Source: Anaerostipes hominis (ex Lee et al. 2021)
GTDB taxonomy: Bacteria > Bacillota > Clostridia > Lachnospirales > Lachnospiraceae
Assembly: GCF_002270485.1 (NCBI RefSeq)
Contig: NZ_NQOG01000013.1
Location: 1 to 64,000, forward strand
Reading direction: 5' to 3'
DNA: 64,000 bases
Below, in pieces: positions 1-8,336 of the stretch (positions are counted from its first letter, which is position 1; every line of letters begins with the position of its first letter). The notes beneath the pieces are model-generated. The model saw only the letters and a program-made list of their open reading frames with translations, did not search any database and was not told where the DNA came from. The translations under genes were made by a program, and so were the position numbers.

Positions 1-412
1 TATTGGCTTGAACAACCTCATTATAACGGAAAGGTGATTTTTTTGTATAACTATCACCGCGCACCCGCATAGCGGGTGGTTTCTATTTCGCACGCTTTGC
101 GTGCTCAACAGGGTCACGACCCATAATAAAAATCGCCCGGCAGGTCGCAAACCTACCGGGCGAAAAAAATGCTTTGCTGTGTTCGTTGAATTACATGGTA
201 TAATACATACCCATGACCGGAATAGCCCTGTGGAGAAACAAGGCTTTTTCTGAGCGGTGGAAATAGATTAGATTATGACAATAGCAAAACTGATCAGCGC
301 CTTGATTACCCTCCTGCAAAGACGGGCGGGGCTGTCAACGGCGGCGCATACGCGCCGTTCATCTTGACCGTTGACTGGCTCGACTGGCTTTGCTATTTTG
401 TCAGAAAACAAT
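1..412. other. Non-coding stretch with hairpins, likely mobile-element relic
   Basis: No convincing gene. Two stem-loops are visible: a perfect 7-bp stem at 62-78 (CACCCGC / GCGGGTG) and a longer GC-rich one at 134-162 (12-bp arms, one mismatch) followed by seven A, which reads as a terminator-like hairpin. A 30-codon open frame at 275-367 on the plus strand has no good ribosome site. The higher GC of this block contrasts with the AT-rich gene that follows, which fits a leftover of an integrated element. Confidence 0.4.
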
Positions 413-997
413 TTATTTTAGCATACTATATACACATTCCAATAATGTTAATGCAAGAATAATATTTATAACTCGATAGTATTTAAGATAATATTTTTGT
501 ATTAGTATTCCTAATCCAATCCATGTGATTGTTGCGATTGTCCCAATCGTTGCAATTATCATTTCAAATAATAGCAAAATGCTAAGAGATGTGCTGTAAT
601 CTGTAATATAGCCTGTCAACGAAGTAATGCCAAACATATATATTTTGATATTTACAAATTGAAGCATAAATCCTTTTGTGAAAGACGCTGATTTGCTGTC
701 GCCACTTATATTTGGCTTACTGGCAGCAATATGAAAGGCCAGCCACAAAATATAGGCGGCACCAACATATTTCAGAATTTTCAAAATATCAGGAAGAAAA
801 CTACTTACGCCAAAGACAAATATTGCACAAATAGCCTGAACAATATAATAGCCTGCAAATATCCCTAAAAAAAGCGGTTTTCCTTTTTTCCAACCATAAT
901 TTGTTACTGTATTCAGTGCAAGAATATTTCCGGGTCCTGGTGTAAACGCATTGATTATACAATACAGCAAAAATCTGGTAATAATATAAATTGGCAT
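413..997 (-). CDS. LysE/RhtB-family amino-acid exporter
   Basis: A 194-residue inner-membrane protein of the LysE/RhtB efflux family, which exports amino acids or their analogues. The family signature TPGPGN is at residues 19-24, directly after the first membrane helix, and several hydrophobic segments follow. Length is normal for the family (about 190-210). An upstream in-frame ATG at 1012 exists, but the ATG at 997 has a GGAGGG ribosome site six bases before it, so it is preferred. The gene stands alone. The substrate cannot be read from sequence. Confidence 0.85.
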   Translation of the reverse strand: MPIYIITRFLLYCIINAFTPGPGNILALNTVTNYGWKKGKPLFLGIFAGYYIVQAICAIFVFGVSSFLPDILKILKYVGAAYILWLAFHIAASKPNISGDSKSASFTKGFMLQFVNIKIYMFGITSLTGYITDYSTSLSILLLFEMIIATIGTIATITWIGLGILIQKYYLKYYRVINIILALTLLECVYSMLK

Positions 998-1082
998 GAA
1001 TTTTCCCTCCATGCCAATTAGTATATCACAACATTCTATTCATATAAAATTCTATTTGGAAATGCTTATCCATAGTTTGTAA

Positions 1083-1481
1083 CTATGCAAGTCCAATATA
1101 TGTTTTCATCTCATCAAACGTTGGTTTCTTAACCTTTGACTTTCTATGAATATAAAGTCTCGGAACTGCTGTCAAAGTAGACTGAAGCATCTGGAGGCGT
1201 AGATACTGATAATAAAGATCTGTCGAAATTTCCTTCATATTCGGATTTGTCTTCGGATAATATTTCACCTGAATAAACTCGAATGTGCCATCCTCGAAAA
1301 ATACATCCACATCCTCTAGATATTCTGAACAGACATACTTTACTTGCTTCTGAAGGAGACACATAATCGTAATATAATCCTGAAATAAGAATCCCCTAAT
1401 CTTGCTCGTGGCATCTCTATCCTTATCACCATCATACATGACTGATAATTTAGCAAACTCTTCTTTCGTATATATACTCAC
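1083..1481 (-). pseudogene. Truncated DUF4297 (Cap4-like) nuclease domain protein
   Basis: 132 codons matching the start of DUF4297/Cap4-type double-strand DNA nuclease proteins. GFLFQD lies at residues 30-35, acidic residues D57 and D59, and the catalytic-type QVK at 71-73. Full-length relatives are several hundred residues and carry a C-terminal sensor or effector region. Here the frame stops after a stretch that still looks coding, so it is probably a remnant. The start is GTG with a GAGGGGAG site. It follows the DUF1016 gene by 28 bases and may have been co-transcribed with it. Confidence 0.6.
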
Positions 1482-1509
1482 GAATCATTTCTCTCCCCTC
1501 TATTTGTAT

Positions 1510-2577
1510 CTACATATCCGATTTCTGTTCGTCTACATATATATCTGGATGCTGCATAGAAAAAATTTCTTTCTGTCTCTCAATCTCTGCTTTCAACTGC
1601 TCCTTTGTAGGCAAATAAGTCAAATATTTTGACATAAAAAGTCTATCATTATCATGAAGAACCGAATATCTGGCAATATCCTCATCAGTTTCTGAACACA
1701 ACAAGATTCCAATCGTAGGATTGTCTCCTTTTCCTCGCTTTAATTCATCATACATGCGCACATACATATCAATCTGTCCCACATCCTGATGGGTAATCCT
1801 GCCCATCTTCAAATCGATTAGAACATAACACTTCAGTTCGATATTGTAAAAAACGAGATCTAAATAGTAGTCCGAAGTTTCCGTTACAATATGCTGCTGA
1901 CGAGCCACGAATGCAAATCCTCTGCCCAATTCCATTAAAAAATCTCTAATATGCGAAAGAATGGCAGATTCTAAATCTCCCTCTAAGTAGGTATCTTCAT
2001 TTTTGAAACCAAGAAATTCCGCAATCACCGGACTTTTGATTAGTTCAAACTGATTTTTCTGAAACTCTGCGGTTTTCTGTTTCATTTCTTCAATTACAGC
2101 ATCTTTTTTGGGTGCCTGAAGCAGTCTATAATAATATTGCGTACTGATATTACGATCTAAGGTTCTTGAACTCCAGTTCTCATCAATAGTCTCTTTCATG
2201 TACCAATAGCGCGCATTTTCATCTGCAACGCGAAGAAGACTCCGAATGTGCGTCCAGTTAAGATTGTGAACGCATGCGTTCACAATCTGTTCATCGGGAA
2301 AGCACTGATAAAATTTGATGTAATAATGCAAATTCCTTTTGGAATAATTTTTGCCAAACTCCTTTGTCAAATCGTCTGCCAATGCAGAAATTAAACCTCT
2401 GCCATACTCTGCACGTTCACTGCCGCCCATTTCCTGCTCTACAATTCGTTTGCCAATATTCCAATAAGTAAGCAGCATTGCCTTACTAGAGGCACTATAA
2501 GCTGCTTCTTGTCCGGAAGAAATAATGCTTTTAATTTCTGTAATAACTGATTGGTATGGCGTCAAATGATTTTCCAT
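1510..2577 (-). CDS. YhcG/DUF1016 family PDDEXK nuclease-domain protein
   Basis: 355 residues with the DUF1016 N-terminal region (about 10-165) and a C-terminal PD-(D/E)XK nuclease fold (about 175-340). The catalytic pattern is visible as D240, E247 and D255-L-K257. Family members are full-length nucleases of poorly known role, often near restriction, toxin or phage genes. The ATG start has a GAGGTGA site. It neighbours the truncated DUF4297 nuclease, so a defence role is plausible but inferred. Confidence 0.8.
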   Translation of the reverse strand: MENHLTPYQSVITEIKSIISSGQEAAYSASSKAMLLTYWNIGKRIVEQEMGGSERAEYGRGLISALADDLTKEFGKNYSKRNLHYYIKFYQCFPDEQIVNACVHNLNWTHIRSLLRVADENARYWYMKETIDENWSSRTLDRNISTQYYYRLLQAPKKDAVIEEMKQKTAEFQKNQFELIKSPVIAEFLGFKNEDTYLEGDLESAILSHIRDFLMELGRGFAFVARQQHIVTETSDYYLDLVFYNIELKCYVLIDLKMGRITHQDVGQIDMYVRMYDELKRGKGDNPTIGILLCSETDEDIARYSVLHDNDRLFMSKYLTYLPTKEQLKAEIERQKEIFSMQHPDIYVDEQKSDM

Positions 2578-2913
2578 TATGTCACCTCAATTTTCCATAA
2601 TAATTATATTTTAACTTGCTTTTACTGTCATATCAAGACACTTTCAAAAATGGTGTAGTAGTGGTGTAGTAAGCGCCTTTATCTGTAACAGAACTATTGA
2701 TTTTACTGGCTTCTCCAAGACTTTTCAAGATACTGCCGTGGCAAATAAAAAGTACTTTTATCATATCTTTTATATCCCTTCATAAGCCTTCAAATACCTG
2801 TAATTACTGGCTTTCCGGCGTTTTCTTGATTTTCTGTTTTTACCTTTCTCTATGCATATCTACATAAGTCTACGCAAATTCATGGGCAAATGGTGTAGTA
2901 AACTGGTGTATTG
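2578..2913. other. Intergenic relic zone carrying repeat copy A
   Basis: No open gene. It holds repeat copy A (2627-2744) and a third, shorter TGGTGTAGTA motif at 2891-2900, immediately downstream of the dead integrase on the minus strand. The repeats look like the 3' flank of clostridial tyrosine-integrase genes. Confidence 0.4.
2627..2744. repeat. Direct repeat copy A (partner at 4580-4695)
   Basis: About 115 bp, roughly 80% identical to 4580-4695. The opening part, including two tandem TGGTGTAGTA units, is almost identical in both copies, and the similarity runs on to a shared GCCGTG-containing end. The two copies bracket the dead integrase, the ATPase relic and the AbiE relic. Confidence 0.7.
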
Positions 2914-3152
2914 TCAACCTGATTTTCTTTGTTTTTCCTGTGTAGCAGTTACCTTAAAACCGATAACTTTTGCCATCTGTTCCGCAGCTCGGTCATAGCT
3001 TGCGTGGGTGTAAACATTCAGCGTCGCTCCCACAACAGAATCTCCCATTACATACTGTAAGGTCTTTATATCCATACCTGTATTTACCATGTTAGTATAG
3101 AATGTATGTGGAACACATGGGGAGTTATTTTTGGTAATGATTCTTTAAATTG
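2914..3152 (-). pseudogene. Tyrosine recombinase (integrase) C-terminal relic
   Basis: Minus-strand reading gives the C-terminal catalytic end of a clostridial phage/ICE integrase: HTFYTNMVNTGMDIKTLQY, then VYTHASYDRAAEQM with the nucleophilic tyrosine. It is cut on its N-terminal side by a stop at 3153-3155. The usual arginine before HTF is gone (PHTF) and the usual GHS is GDS, so it is catalytically dead as well as truncated. It was too short and has no start codon, so it must be read by eye. Confidence 0.75.
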
Positions 3153-3184
3153 CTATTTAATTATACTTTCTTTTAATAATCAAT

Positions 3185-3576
3185 TTATCCGGCCCTCCAA
3201 TCACGGCTGATATATTCCTCATAAGTAAAAATATTATCATCACCAACAAGCTCACTCAAAAAGTCACGAAACGTATCATCAAGTACTTTTCTAAATAACC
3301 AGCAAATGTTTGTTGCATCTGCGGGTGCATATGAGACTCCGGTTCCTCAATAAACAATAAGGGAATACATGCAAGATTTCCCTGTTTAATCTTATCCGCA
3401 AAATCCGCCAACATAAATTTAATTTTAATAAGATTCTTATATCCCAATCCATTATGAGAACTAGGAAGCGCTTCTCCCACTACCGTTGATGCATATGTAA
3501 GTTCTGTCTTGTCCTTAATTTGATCATCAATCTGTAACCGAGTATTTACTCCGAAAACTAAACAACACATCATCAT
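3185..3576 (-). pseudogene. AAA/OLD-type ATPase C-terminal relic, frameshifted
   Basis: A fragment of an ATPase with the Walker-B-like stretch LLFIEEPESHMHPQMQQ, typical of OLD-family/AAA_15 proteins of defence loci. The main frame (3256-3576) ends early, but the neighbouring frame continues with coding-like residues (DTFRDFLSELVGDDNIFTY) to a stop at 3185-3187, so a frameshift near 3260 has split it. No Walker A remains. Its N-terminal edge is fused to the decayed AbiEii gene at about 3545. Confidence 0.55.
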
Positions 3577-3808
3577 TCAATTCTATTTTACATACTTCTC
3601 CAAATATTTCCCGAATAGTCTGTTCATTTACAGGCAATCCTTTTATTGTTGCGTCCATATCCATGGTTGCTCTAGTGTCAAGACCAACCATCGCTGCAAT
3701 CAAAAATCCACCCTTCAAGATAAAATTTTGCATTATGAGTTGTGCAGATATATGTTTTTCTTTTGCAAGATTTTTAATAATTGCCTTTAACTGCATTGCA
3801 TTTTTCAC
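3527..3808 (-). pseudogene. AbiEii toxin remnant (nucleotidyltransferase), truncated
   Basis: The first 93 codons of an AbiEii/AbiGii-type nucleotidyltransferase toxin. The LKGG motif and the TMDMD acidic pair are present. Family members run to about 220-300 residues. This copy lost its 3' part where the ATPase relic joins, and it seems to lack a segment between the N-terminal helix and ILKGG, which suggests an internal deletion. Its start overlaps the antitoxin stop by four bases, as in working AbiE operons. It is almost certainly inactive. Confidence 0.75.
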
Positions 3809-4398
3809 AACAGTACCTCCAGATATGATCTGAGTTTTATTTCAACCTTTAAAAGTTTTGCTAATTCAGATAAAACAGGAATATTTTTATCCGAATTAGC
3901 TGCATAACGCTTAAAAGCTTCTGTTACCACCTGAATGTCCACATGGCTATGAGGCTTTAAAATATCACAGAGCGTTCGTTCTACACTATACGCTCTTACA
4001 GCATTTCCACCCGGTGTAGTCACTTCTTCTATTCCCAAATCATATATCTCTTTCTTACACTGCACACACCTAATATTTTCTTTCTTTGGGTTTGTCAAAT
4101 TGTAATTCATCGGAAAAGTCATATGATATTTGTTCGGTGTTCGATCTGTTAAATCCCATAGAAACAATGCTGTTTCGTGGGAATAAACTCCTCTTTTAAA
4201 TCGATTCTGTAAATTAAAAATTTCATCATCCCAAACTTCCGGCAAAATGTAAATACCTCGGGAGGATTTCTCTATTATTCCCTTATCAACAAGGTATTTA
4301 ATATTCCCACGTGAAAACCCTGCTGCAACCACCATTGCAGTAGTAACTATTCCATTATTCCCTTTTGCCATCTTAATAATCTCTTCAGTTGCTCCCAC
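3805..4398 (-). CDS. abiEi: AbiEi-type antitoxin (type IV TA), partner decayed
   Basis: 197 residues with an N-terminal winged helix (about 8-60, IVTTAMVVAAGFSRGNIKYL) and the AbiEi C-terminal domain, including the YSVERTLCDIL stretch at about 137-147. AbiEi antitoxins repress their own promoter and counter AbiEii. The frame is full length with a GTG start and GAGG site. The toxin downstream is truncated, so this is an orphan antitoxin that could still act as a repressor. The promoter and a matching inverted repeat are listed separately. Confidence 0.85.
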   Translation of the reverse strand: MGATEEIIKMAKGNNGIVTTAMVVAAGFSRGNIKYLVDKGIIEKSSRGIYILPEVWDDEIFNLQNRFKRGVYSHETALFLWDLTDRTPNKYHMTFPMNYNLTNPKKENIRCVQCKKEIYDLGIEEVTTPGGNAVRAYSVERTLCDILKPHSHVDIQVVTEAFKRYAANSDKNIPVLSELAKLLKVEIKLRSYLEVLL

Positions 4399-4417
4399 AA
4401 TAATCCTCTACTTCCCA

Positions 4418-4464
4418 TTGACTTTTATGCTTGTTATTATATAATTACAAAGCGCAAAAGTCAA
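4418..4464 (-). promoter_or_regulatory. abiE promoter with flanking inverted-repeat operator
   Basis: Minus-strand promoter: TTGACT (4459-4464), 17-base spacer, TATAAT (4436-4441). Arms at 4418-4432 and 4450-4464 form a 15-base inverted repeat with 13 matching positions, flanking the -10 box. The outer arm covers the -35. AbiEi proteins are known to bind inverted repeats in their own promoters, so this is a good candidate operator. Confidence 0.75.
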
Positions 4465-4579
4465 TAAGTATACATTTTCTTAGTCAAATTGGGTAGACGA
4501 TGTCTACCCAATTCACAGTATAATCCAGTATATTTTAGATTTCTACAAAATTATCAAATTCATTCATCTTTTGCTATTT

Positions 4580-4695
4580 TGTCATTCAAGGCTCTTTCAA
4601 AAATGGTGTAGTAGTGGTGTAGTAAACGCCTTTTCTCTCCATGAAATCATTGATTTTGCTGGCTTTTTAGGACTTCTCAAGATATTGCCGTGCAA
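4580..4695. repeat. Direct repeat copy B (partner at 2627-2744)
   Basis: Second copy of the TGGTGTAGTA-containing repeat, about 80% identical to copy A. Most of the 4465-4778 gap is this repeat. The rest is AT-rich and shows no gene. The 15-mer TTTGCTATTTTGTCA at 4570-4584, just before it, also occurs at 389-403. Confidence 0.7.
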
Positions 4696-4778
4696 GTCAT
4701 AGAAAATTCCTCCTTTCTCCCACGTGGGGCGGTGCATAGTTTATGGTTACATCTGTAATTCATAAGGATAGCAGCGCT

Positions 4779-5447
4779 TTAAGCTGTTACGCCTTGATTA
4801 CTTGCATATGAGGCTAATTTTTCACCCATTTTAAAAGCGTTTTGGCAATCTATCGGAAACTGCTTTTTTCTGATTTTTCCCTTATGTTCTGCATTGAAAT
4901 TTGATGCAGCATATTTTGAATAATCGTCAAACTGGTAACAGTCTGCAGAAATGATATATTCAGAATGTCCATTTAAAAGTTTCAAGTAATTTTTGTTGTT
5001 TTCAAAAATATAATGATAGCCAAACGATTTTATCATTTCATGTGGCAAGCCCATAGTATAAATAAAACCAGTTTGTATCGTACCCATAAAATTTGTGCGG
5101 TTTGCTGAATCATAAGAAAGATTTGCAAATATAAGCCGTTCCATAAAAGATTTCATTTCTCCGGTAATGTTGCCTAAATAGATGGGGGAACCGAATATCA
5201 AAATATCACTTGATATAACTTTTTTTAACACCTCTGTCAAATCATCTTTCATTGCACAATGTCCATTAAGATTGCTTTCTTTTTTCTTGCACGCAAAACA
5301 GCTACAACAACCTTTAAAATCTAAATCATAAAGATGAATCAAGTCTGTTTCTGCACCAATAGAAGCGACTCCTTCAAGAGATTTCTTTAACAGAGCGACC
5401 GTATTCCAATCCTTTCTTGGACTTCCGTTAATTGCTGTTACTTTCAT
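4779..5447 (-). CDS. Flavodoxin-fold NAD(P)H-dependent FMN oxidoreductase
   Basis: 222 residues, flavodoxin-like fold. The FMN phosphate loop INGSPRKDWNT is at 6-16 and FGSPIYLGNITGEMKSF is at about 85-101. Five cysteines cluster at 47, 48, 50, 53 and 64, as in iron-sulfur flavoprotein relatives. It is divergent from the HxlR regulator at 5560, a common pairing in which the regulator senses quinones, aldehydes or disulfide stress and controls the reductase. A minus-strand promoter TTGTTT-N17-TATAAC lies upstream. Confidence 0.85.
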   Translation of the reverse strand: MKVTAINGSPRKDWNTVALLKKSLEGVASIGAETDLIHLYDLDFKGCCSCFACKKKESNLNGHCAMKDDLTEVLKKVISSDILIFGSPIYLGNITGEMKSFMERLIFANLSYDSANRTNFMGTIQTGFIYTMGLPHEMIKSFGYHYIFENNKNYLKLLNGHSEYIISADCYQFDDYSKYAASNFNAEHKGKIRKKQFPIDCQNAFKMGEKLASYASNQGVTA

Positions 5448-5525
5448 ACAAAACTCCCTTTTTATTTACATTCAAAAAACTTTTGTTATAATTAGTATAG
5501 CTTTAAGAAACAAAAATACAAGTAC

Positions 5526-5539
5526 GCACACTTTTGTGC
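5526..5539. promoter_or_regulatory. Palindrome between the flavodoxin and HxlR genes
   Basis: GCACA-CTTT-TGTGC, a perfect 5-bp-arm palindrome 20 bases before the HxlR start and upstream of the flavodoxin promoter. It is a candidate HxlR operator by position only. Confidence 0.4.
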
Positions 5540-5559
5540 CCTAGAATAGTGAGGAATAA

Positions 5560-5931
5560 ATGGCTGATAGAAATTTATATAATGGCTCTTGTGAAATTGT
5601 AAGTGCGCTCAATCTTCTCAGTGGTCGTTGGAAGTTACCAATTTTATGGAAATTATCTTATGGAAATATACGATACAATGAACTAAAAAGGCAAGTTCAT
5701 GGTATCACCAATATTATGCTAACTCGTTCATTACAAGAATTGGAAACACATGGTTTAGTTACTCGTATTCAATATTCGGAAATCCCACCTCATGTAGAGT
5801 ATTGTTTAACACAAGCCGGATTAAAGTTGGTTCCAGCGTTACAGGAGTTAAAAAAGTGGGGAGAAGAACAGGCGATTCTTGAAAAACAGCTACTTTCAAC
5901 TTCTAAAAATAAAGTTTCAAATTCAAAATAG
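5560..5931 (+). CDS. HxlR-family winged-helix transcriptional regulator
   Basis: 123 residues. The HxlR domain spans about 8-105, with the family helix LSGRWKLPILWKL (about 20-32), the recognition region GITNIMLTRSLQELE and the wing that follows. C11 sits just before the domain, where HxlR/HypR-type redox sensors keep a regulatory cysteine. The GAGG ribosome site is at 5551-5554. Being divergent from the flavin reductase, it most likely controls that gene and itself. Confidence 0.88.
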   Translation: MADRNLYNGSCEIVSALNLLSGRWKLPILWKLSYGNIRYNELKRQVHGITNIMLTRSLQELETHGLVTRIQYSEIPPHVEYCLTQAGLKLVPALQELKKWGEEQAILEKQLLSTSKNKVSNSK

Positions 5932-6069
5932 TTTTATATTTATCTATCTTTTTGACCATATAAGAATGAGAGGGATTCCGTAGTCGTCGGCATTGTGTGT
6001 AATGTGTATAACTGGCTGTCTTATGGAGTTGTGGGTAACTCTGTTTGCAAAATATGGGAAAGCTGCACT

Positions 6070-6411
6070 TTAGCTTTTCCATGTTCTGTGAACAGAGTTA
6101 TCCATGACACAATAGCCTGTTATGCACATTTCCACAATGTTTTTTTTGCTTCTCCGGCTCGCTGGCTCTGTGTTTCTCCCTCCATTCCTTTTGCCGTTCT
6201 CGGTTGTATGCAAGCCGCTTTTCCTCCGCTTCCTGTTCCTCCTGCTGGCGGCGGTCATTCCCCCGCCCGATAAGCGGCGGCGGCAAAGATGTTTCCTCCA
6301 GTCTTTGCGCGCCTGCGCCTTTTGCTCCTGCACAAGCTGTTTCCGCTTGTTTTCAAGCTGTCTGATTTCCTCCTCGATACCTGCGATTTTTTCAAGTTTG
6401 GTCTTTGGCAT
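6070..6411 (-). pseudogene. DUF3847 mobile-element gene relic
   Basis: The first 40 or so residues (KTKLEKIAGIEEEIRQLEN and the following basic stretch) match DUF3847 proteins of Tn4451/Tn1549-like elements. After that the reading frame slips. A second frame at 6098-6286 carries a charged, coding-like segment, so the gene is broken. It lies beside a TnpW-like relic, as in intact elements. Confidence 0.6.
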
Positions 6412-6476
6412 ATCTGAAATGCTCCTTTCATTTCTGGAGTATGGAATGGATTTTTACAAATAAGCGGTTTTCCGTT

Positions 6477-6733
6477 TTACTCCGTCCTGTCGGCAAGTAT
6501 CATTTTCAATAGCTTGTCGCGGAATGTTTCTGTGCCGCTGTGGTTGAAAACAACTCCGCAACAATGATCTGCCCGTTCCTCTGCGTCGTGATGATACCGT
6601 CGGGTTTCCGGGCGCGAAAAAGGGATTTCCCGTGGTTGGAAAATCCCTCTTTGCTGTCGGTTATTCTGTTTTACTGTGCGGGCGGCGCGGTGGCTTGTGC
6701 TTTTTTCCTTTCCCAAATGTCCAGATATCTCCC
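6477..6733 (-). pseudogene. TnpW-like transposon protein relic, frameshifted
   Basis: Two frames together give a TnpW-like protein: KPDGIITTQRNGQIIVAELF in one frame and FNHSGTETFRDKLLKMILAD in the other, ending at 6477. TnpW belongs to Tn4451-type mobilizable elements. An imperfect hairpin at 6621-6648 lies inside. The element fragment joins the esterase fragment near 6734. Confidence 0.55.
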
Positions 6734-6968
6734 TTGCATCCCCTGCAAAATCCCCTCCGGATGCGAATACCCTATCTGCACGCCACGGCGAAAAATCCTG
6801 GTTCCAGTCGGCACCTGTGATGCCGATAAGAATACACTGTTCCTTCATCTGTGCCCGGATATTCTCTGCTTCTCCCGGAAAAGTATGTATCCAGATGACC
6901 GGGTCATCTTTCCTTATTTTATCATCAAAAATTGTGATCTCAGATCCCTTAACTTTCAACTCCTTCAT
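6734..6968 (-). pseudogene. Alpha/beta-hydrolase (esterase) 5' fragment cut by an element
   Basis: About 78 codons resembling the start of a small serine esterase of the alpha/beta-hydrolase fold (VIWIHTFPGEAENI, then ADWNQDFSPWRADRVF and GGDFAG). The rest of the gene, including the nucleophile serine and the catalytic histidine, is missing. From about 6734 the sequence turns into transposon relic in other frames. The start overlaps the glycosylase stop by four bases, so the two were once an operon. Confidence 0.6.
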
Positions 6969-7786
6969 TTATTCATCTTCTTTCCCATCAGTTCATAATA
7001 AAAAATGTACTGCTGCATGACTCCTTCACATCCATTGTATCTTTCTGCCGGAAACCCGTCAGGATAATGGCCTTCCAGAGCCTGTCTGATGTGAGTGTCT
7101 ACAGGAAATGCTTCAAAATGATGAAGTGCAAACAGGCAGATACAGTCCGCCACTTTCTCCCCGATGCCATACAGTTTCATCAATTCAGTCTTTGCCTCTT
7201 TATAAGGCATTTGTTTTATTGCCTCCAAAGAGACTTCTCCCTCTGTCAGGCTTTTTGCAGTCCGCACCACATACTTGCTCCGGTACCCCAGGTTGCTGTC
7301 CTTCAAAGCATCCTCATGAAGTTCCGCCAATGCCTCCGCTTGAGGAAATGTATAGTAAAGCTTCCCTGATCCGTCAAATCTTTTCTCTCCATAACACTCA
7401 CAAATGTTGTCAATACACCGGCGGATGCGGACAATATTGTTTTGCTGTGATATTAAAAATGAGACGATCATTTCCCATAAATCCTGATTCAAAATACGGA
7501 TGCCGAAACCAAACTCCGAGGCTTTTTTCAGATATTGGTCTTGTTCATCAATTGATTCTATGTATTTTTTGTAATCTGTATTCAGATCAAAATATTCCCT
7601 CCAAAATGTCTCGTACTTCCTTTCATCACAGTGAAATGTGCATTGGTTTCCATTCTGGGTCACTTCCAAATATTCATTTCCTGCAATCACCGAATATGTA
7701 TTGTCATGCTTCTGCCTCATACGGAAACACTGACCGGAATCACAGATCTGTGCAATGTTAAAACAGTCTAATTCTTTTGTTATCAT
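6965..7786 (-). CDS. OGG1-type 8-oxoguanine DNA glycosylase/AP lyase
   Basis: 273 residues. An OGG N-terminal domain (about 5-95) is followed by the helix-hairpin-helix-GPD domain. QDLWEMIVSFLISQQNNI at 101-118 is the family substrate helix. The HhH loop YGIGEKVADC holds the catalytic lysine K211, and PVDTH holds the catalytic aspartate D230. It excises oxidised purines and nicks the abasic site in base excision repair. Length and motifs are complete. It was followed by the esterase that is now broken. Confidence 0.9.
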   Translation of the reverse strand: MITKELDCFNIAQICDSGQCFRMRQKHDNTYSVIAGNEYLEVTQNGNQCTFHCDERKYETFWREYFDLNTDYKKYIESIDEQDQYLKKASEFGFGIRILNQDLWEMIVSFLISQQNNIVRIRRCIDNICECYGEKRFDGSGKLYYTFPQAEALAELHEDALKDSNLGYRSKYVVRTAKSLTEGEVSLEAIKQMPYKEAKTELMKLYGIGEKVADCICLFALHHFEAFPVDTHIRQALEGHYPDGFPAERYNGCEGVMQQYIFYYELMGKKMNK

Positions 7787-8336
7787 AATACTCCTTATAA
7801 TATAGACATATAAACTTTCCTTTTATACTTCATCATTTTCTCTTTGCCTAATATGGAATTATCTTATTTACATCCCTTATATCTGAGTAGCTTGTATCAT
7901 CTATGATAATTCCAATACCGCTTCTGTCTGATTCTGCACAGTTTCCAGATGTTATCTTGATCACTTATTGTTAATCCTAAGTACACTAAGACTATATTTG
8001 TACGCGTTCAATTGGTGTATTTCAAACACTTATAGTTAGCTCTAATACCCATTTCCTTCGCATAAAATAGTCATTCTATTAAAACAACAATTCTCACCAA
8101 AAAGCTCACATATCTCTCCATCCCGCATAAACTCGGATTTTTTTAAATCGGTCGATCCCCCATACTTTATACGCTATCATAGGCCGACCTTTATTAAATA
8201 TCATACTATAATAATTGCCTTTTTCCATATATTTTAAAAATTTATAGAAAATACTGGTACGATCCTCAAAATATTTAATTCATCACATTTTTGCTTCCGT
8301 TAAACATTAAAAACAAATTTTTTCACAATTCTGTCT
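7787..8336. other. Long AT-rich intergenic stretch with faint coding relic
   Basis: No intact gene. On the minus strand at about 8060-8200 two short frames look coding-like (GRPMIAYKVWGIDRFKKIR in one, MRDGEICELFGENCCFNRM in another), but stops interrupt both. This may be a decayed gene of unknown type. No terminator or riboswitch was recognised. Confidence 0.35.

Noticed and set aside
6122-6463. Plus-strand open frame of 113 codons over the transposon scar
   Set aside because: Cysteine/serine/leucine-rich mirror of the charged minus-strand relic. No ribosome site or family match.
6540-6998. Plus-strand open frame of 152 codons
   Set aside because: It is the antisense shadow of the esterase and TnpW-like relics.
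7108-7761. 217-codon plus-strand frame
   Set aside because: Antisense of the OGG1 gene, whose catalytic motifs are certain.
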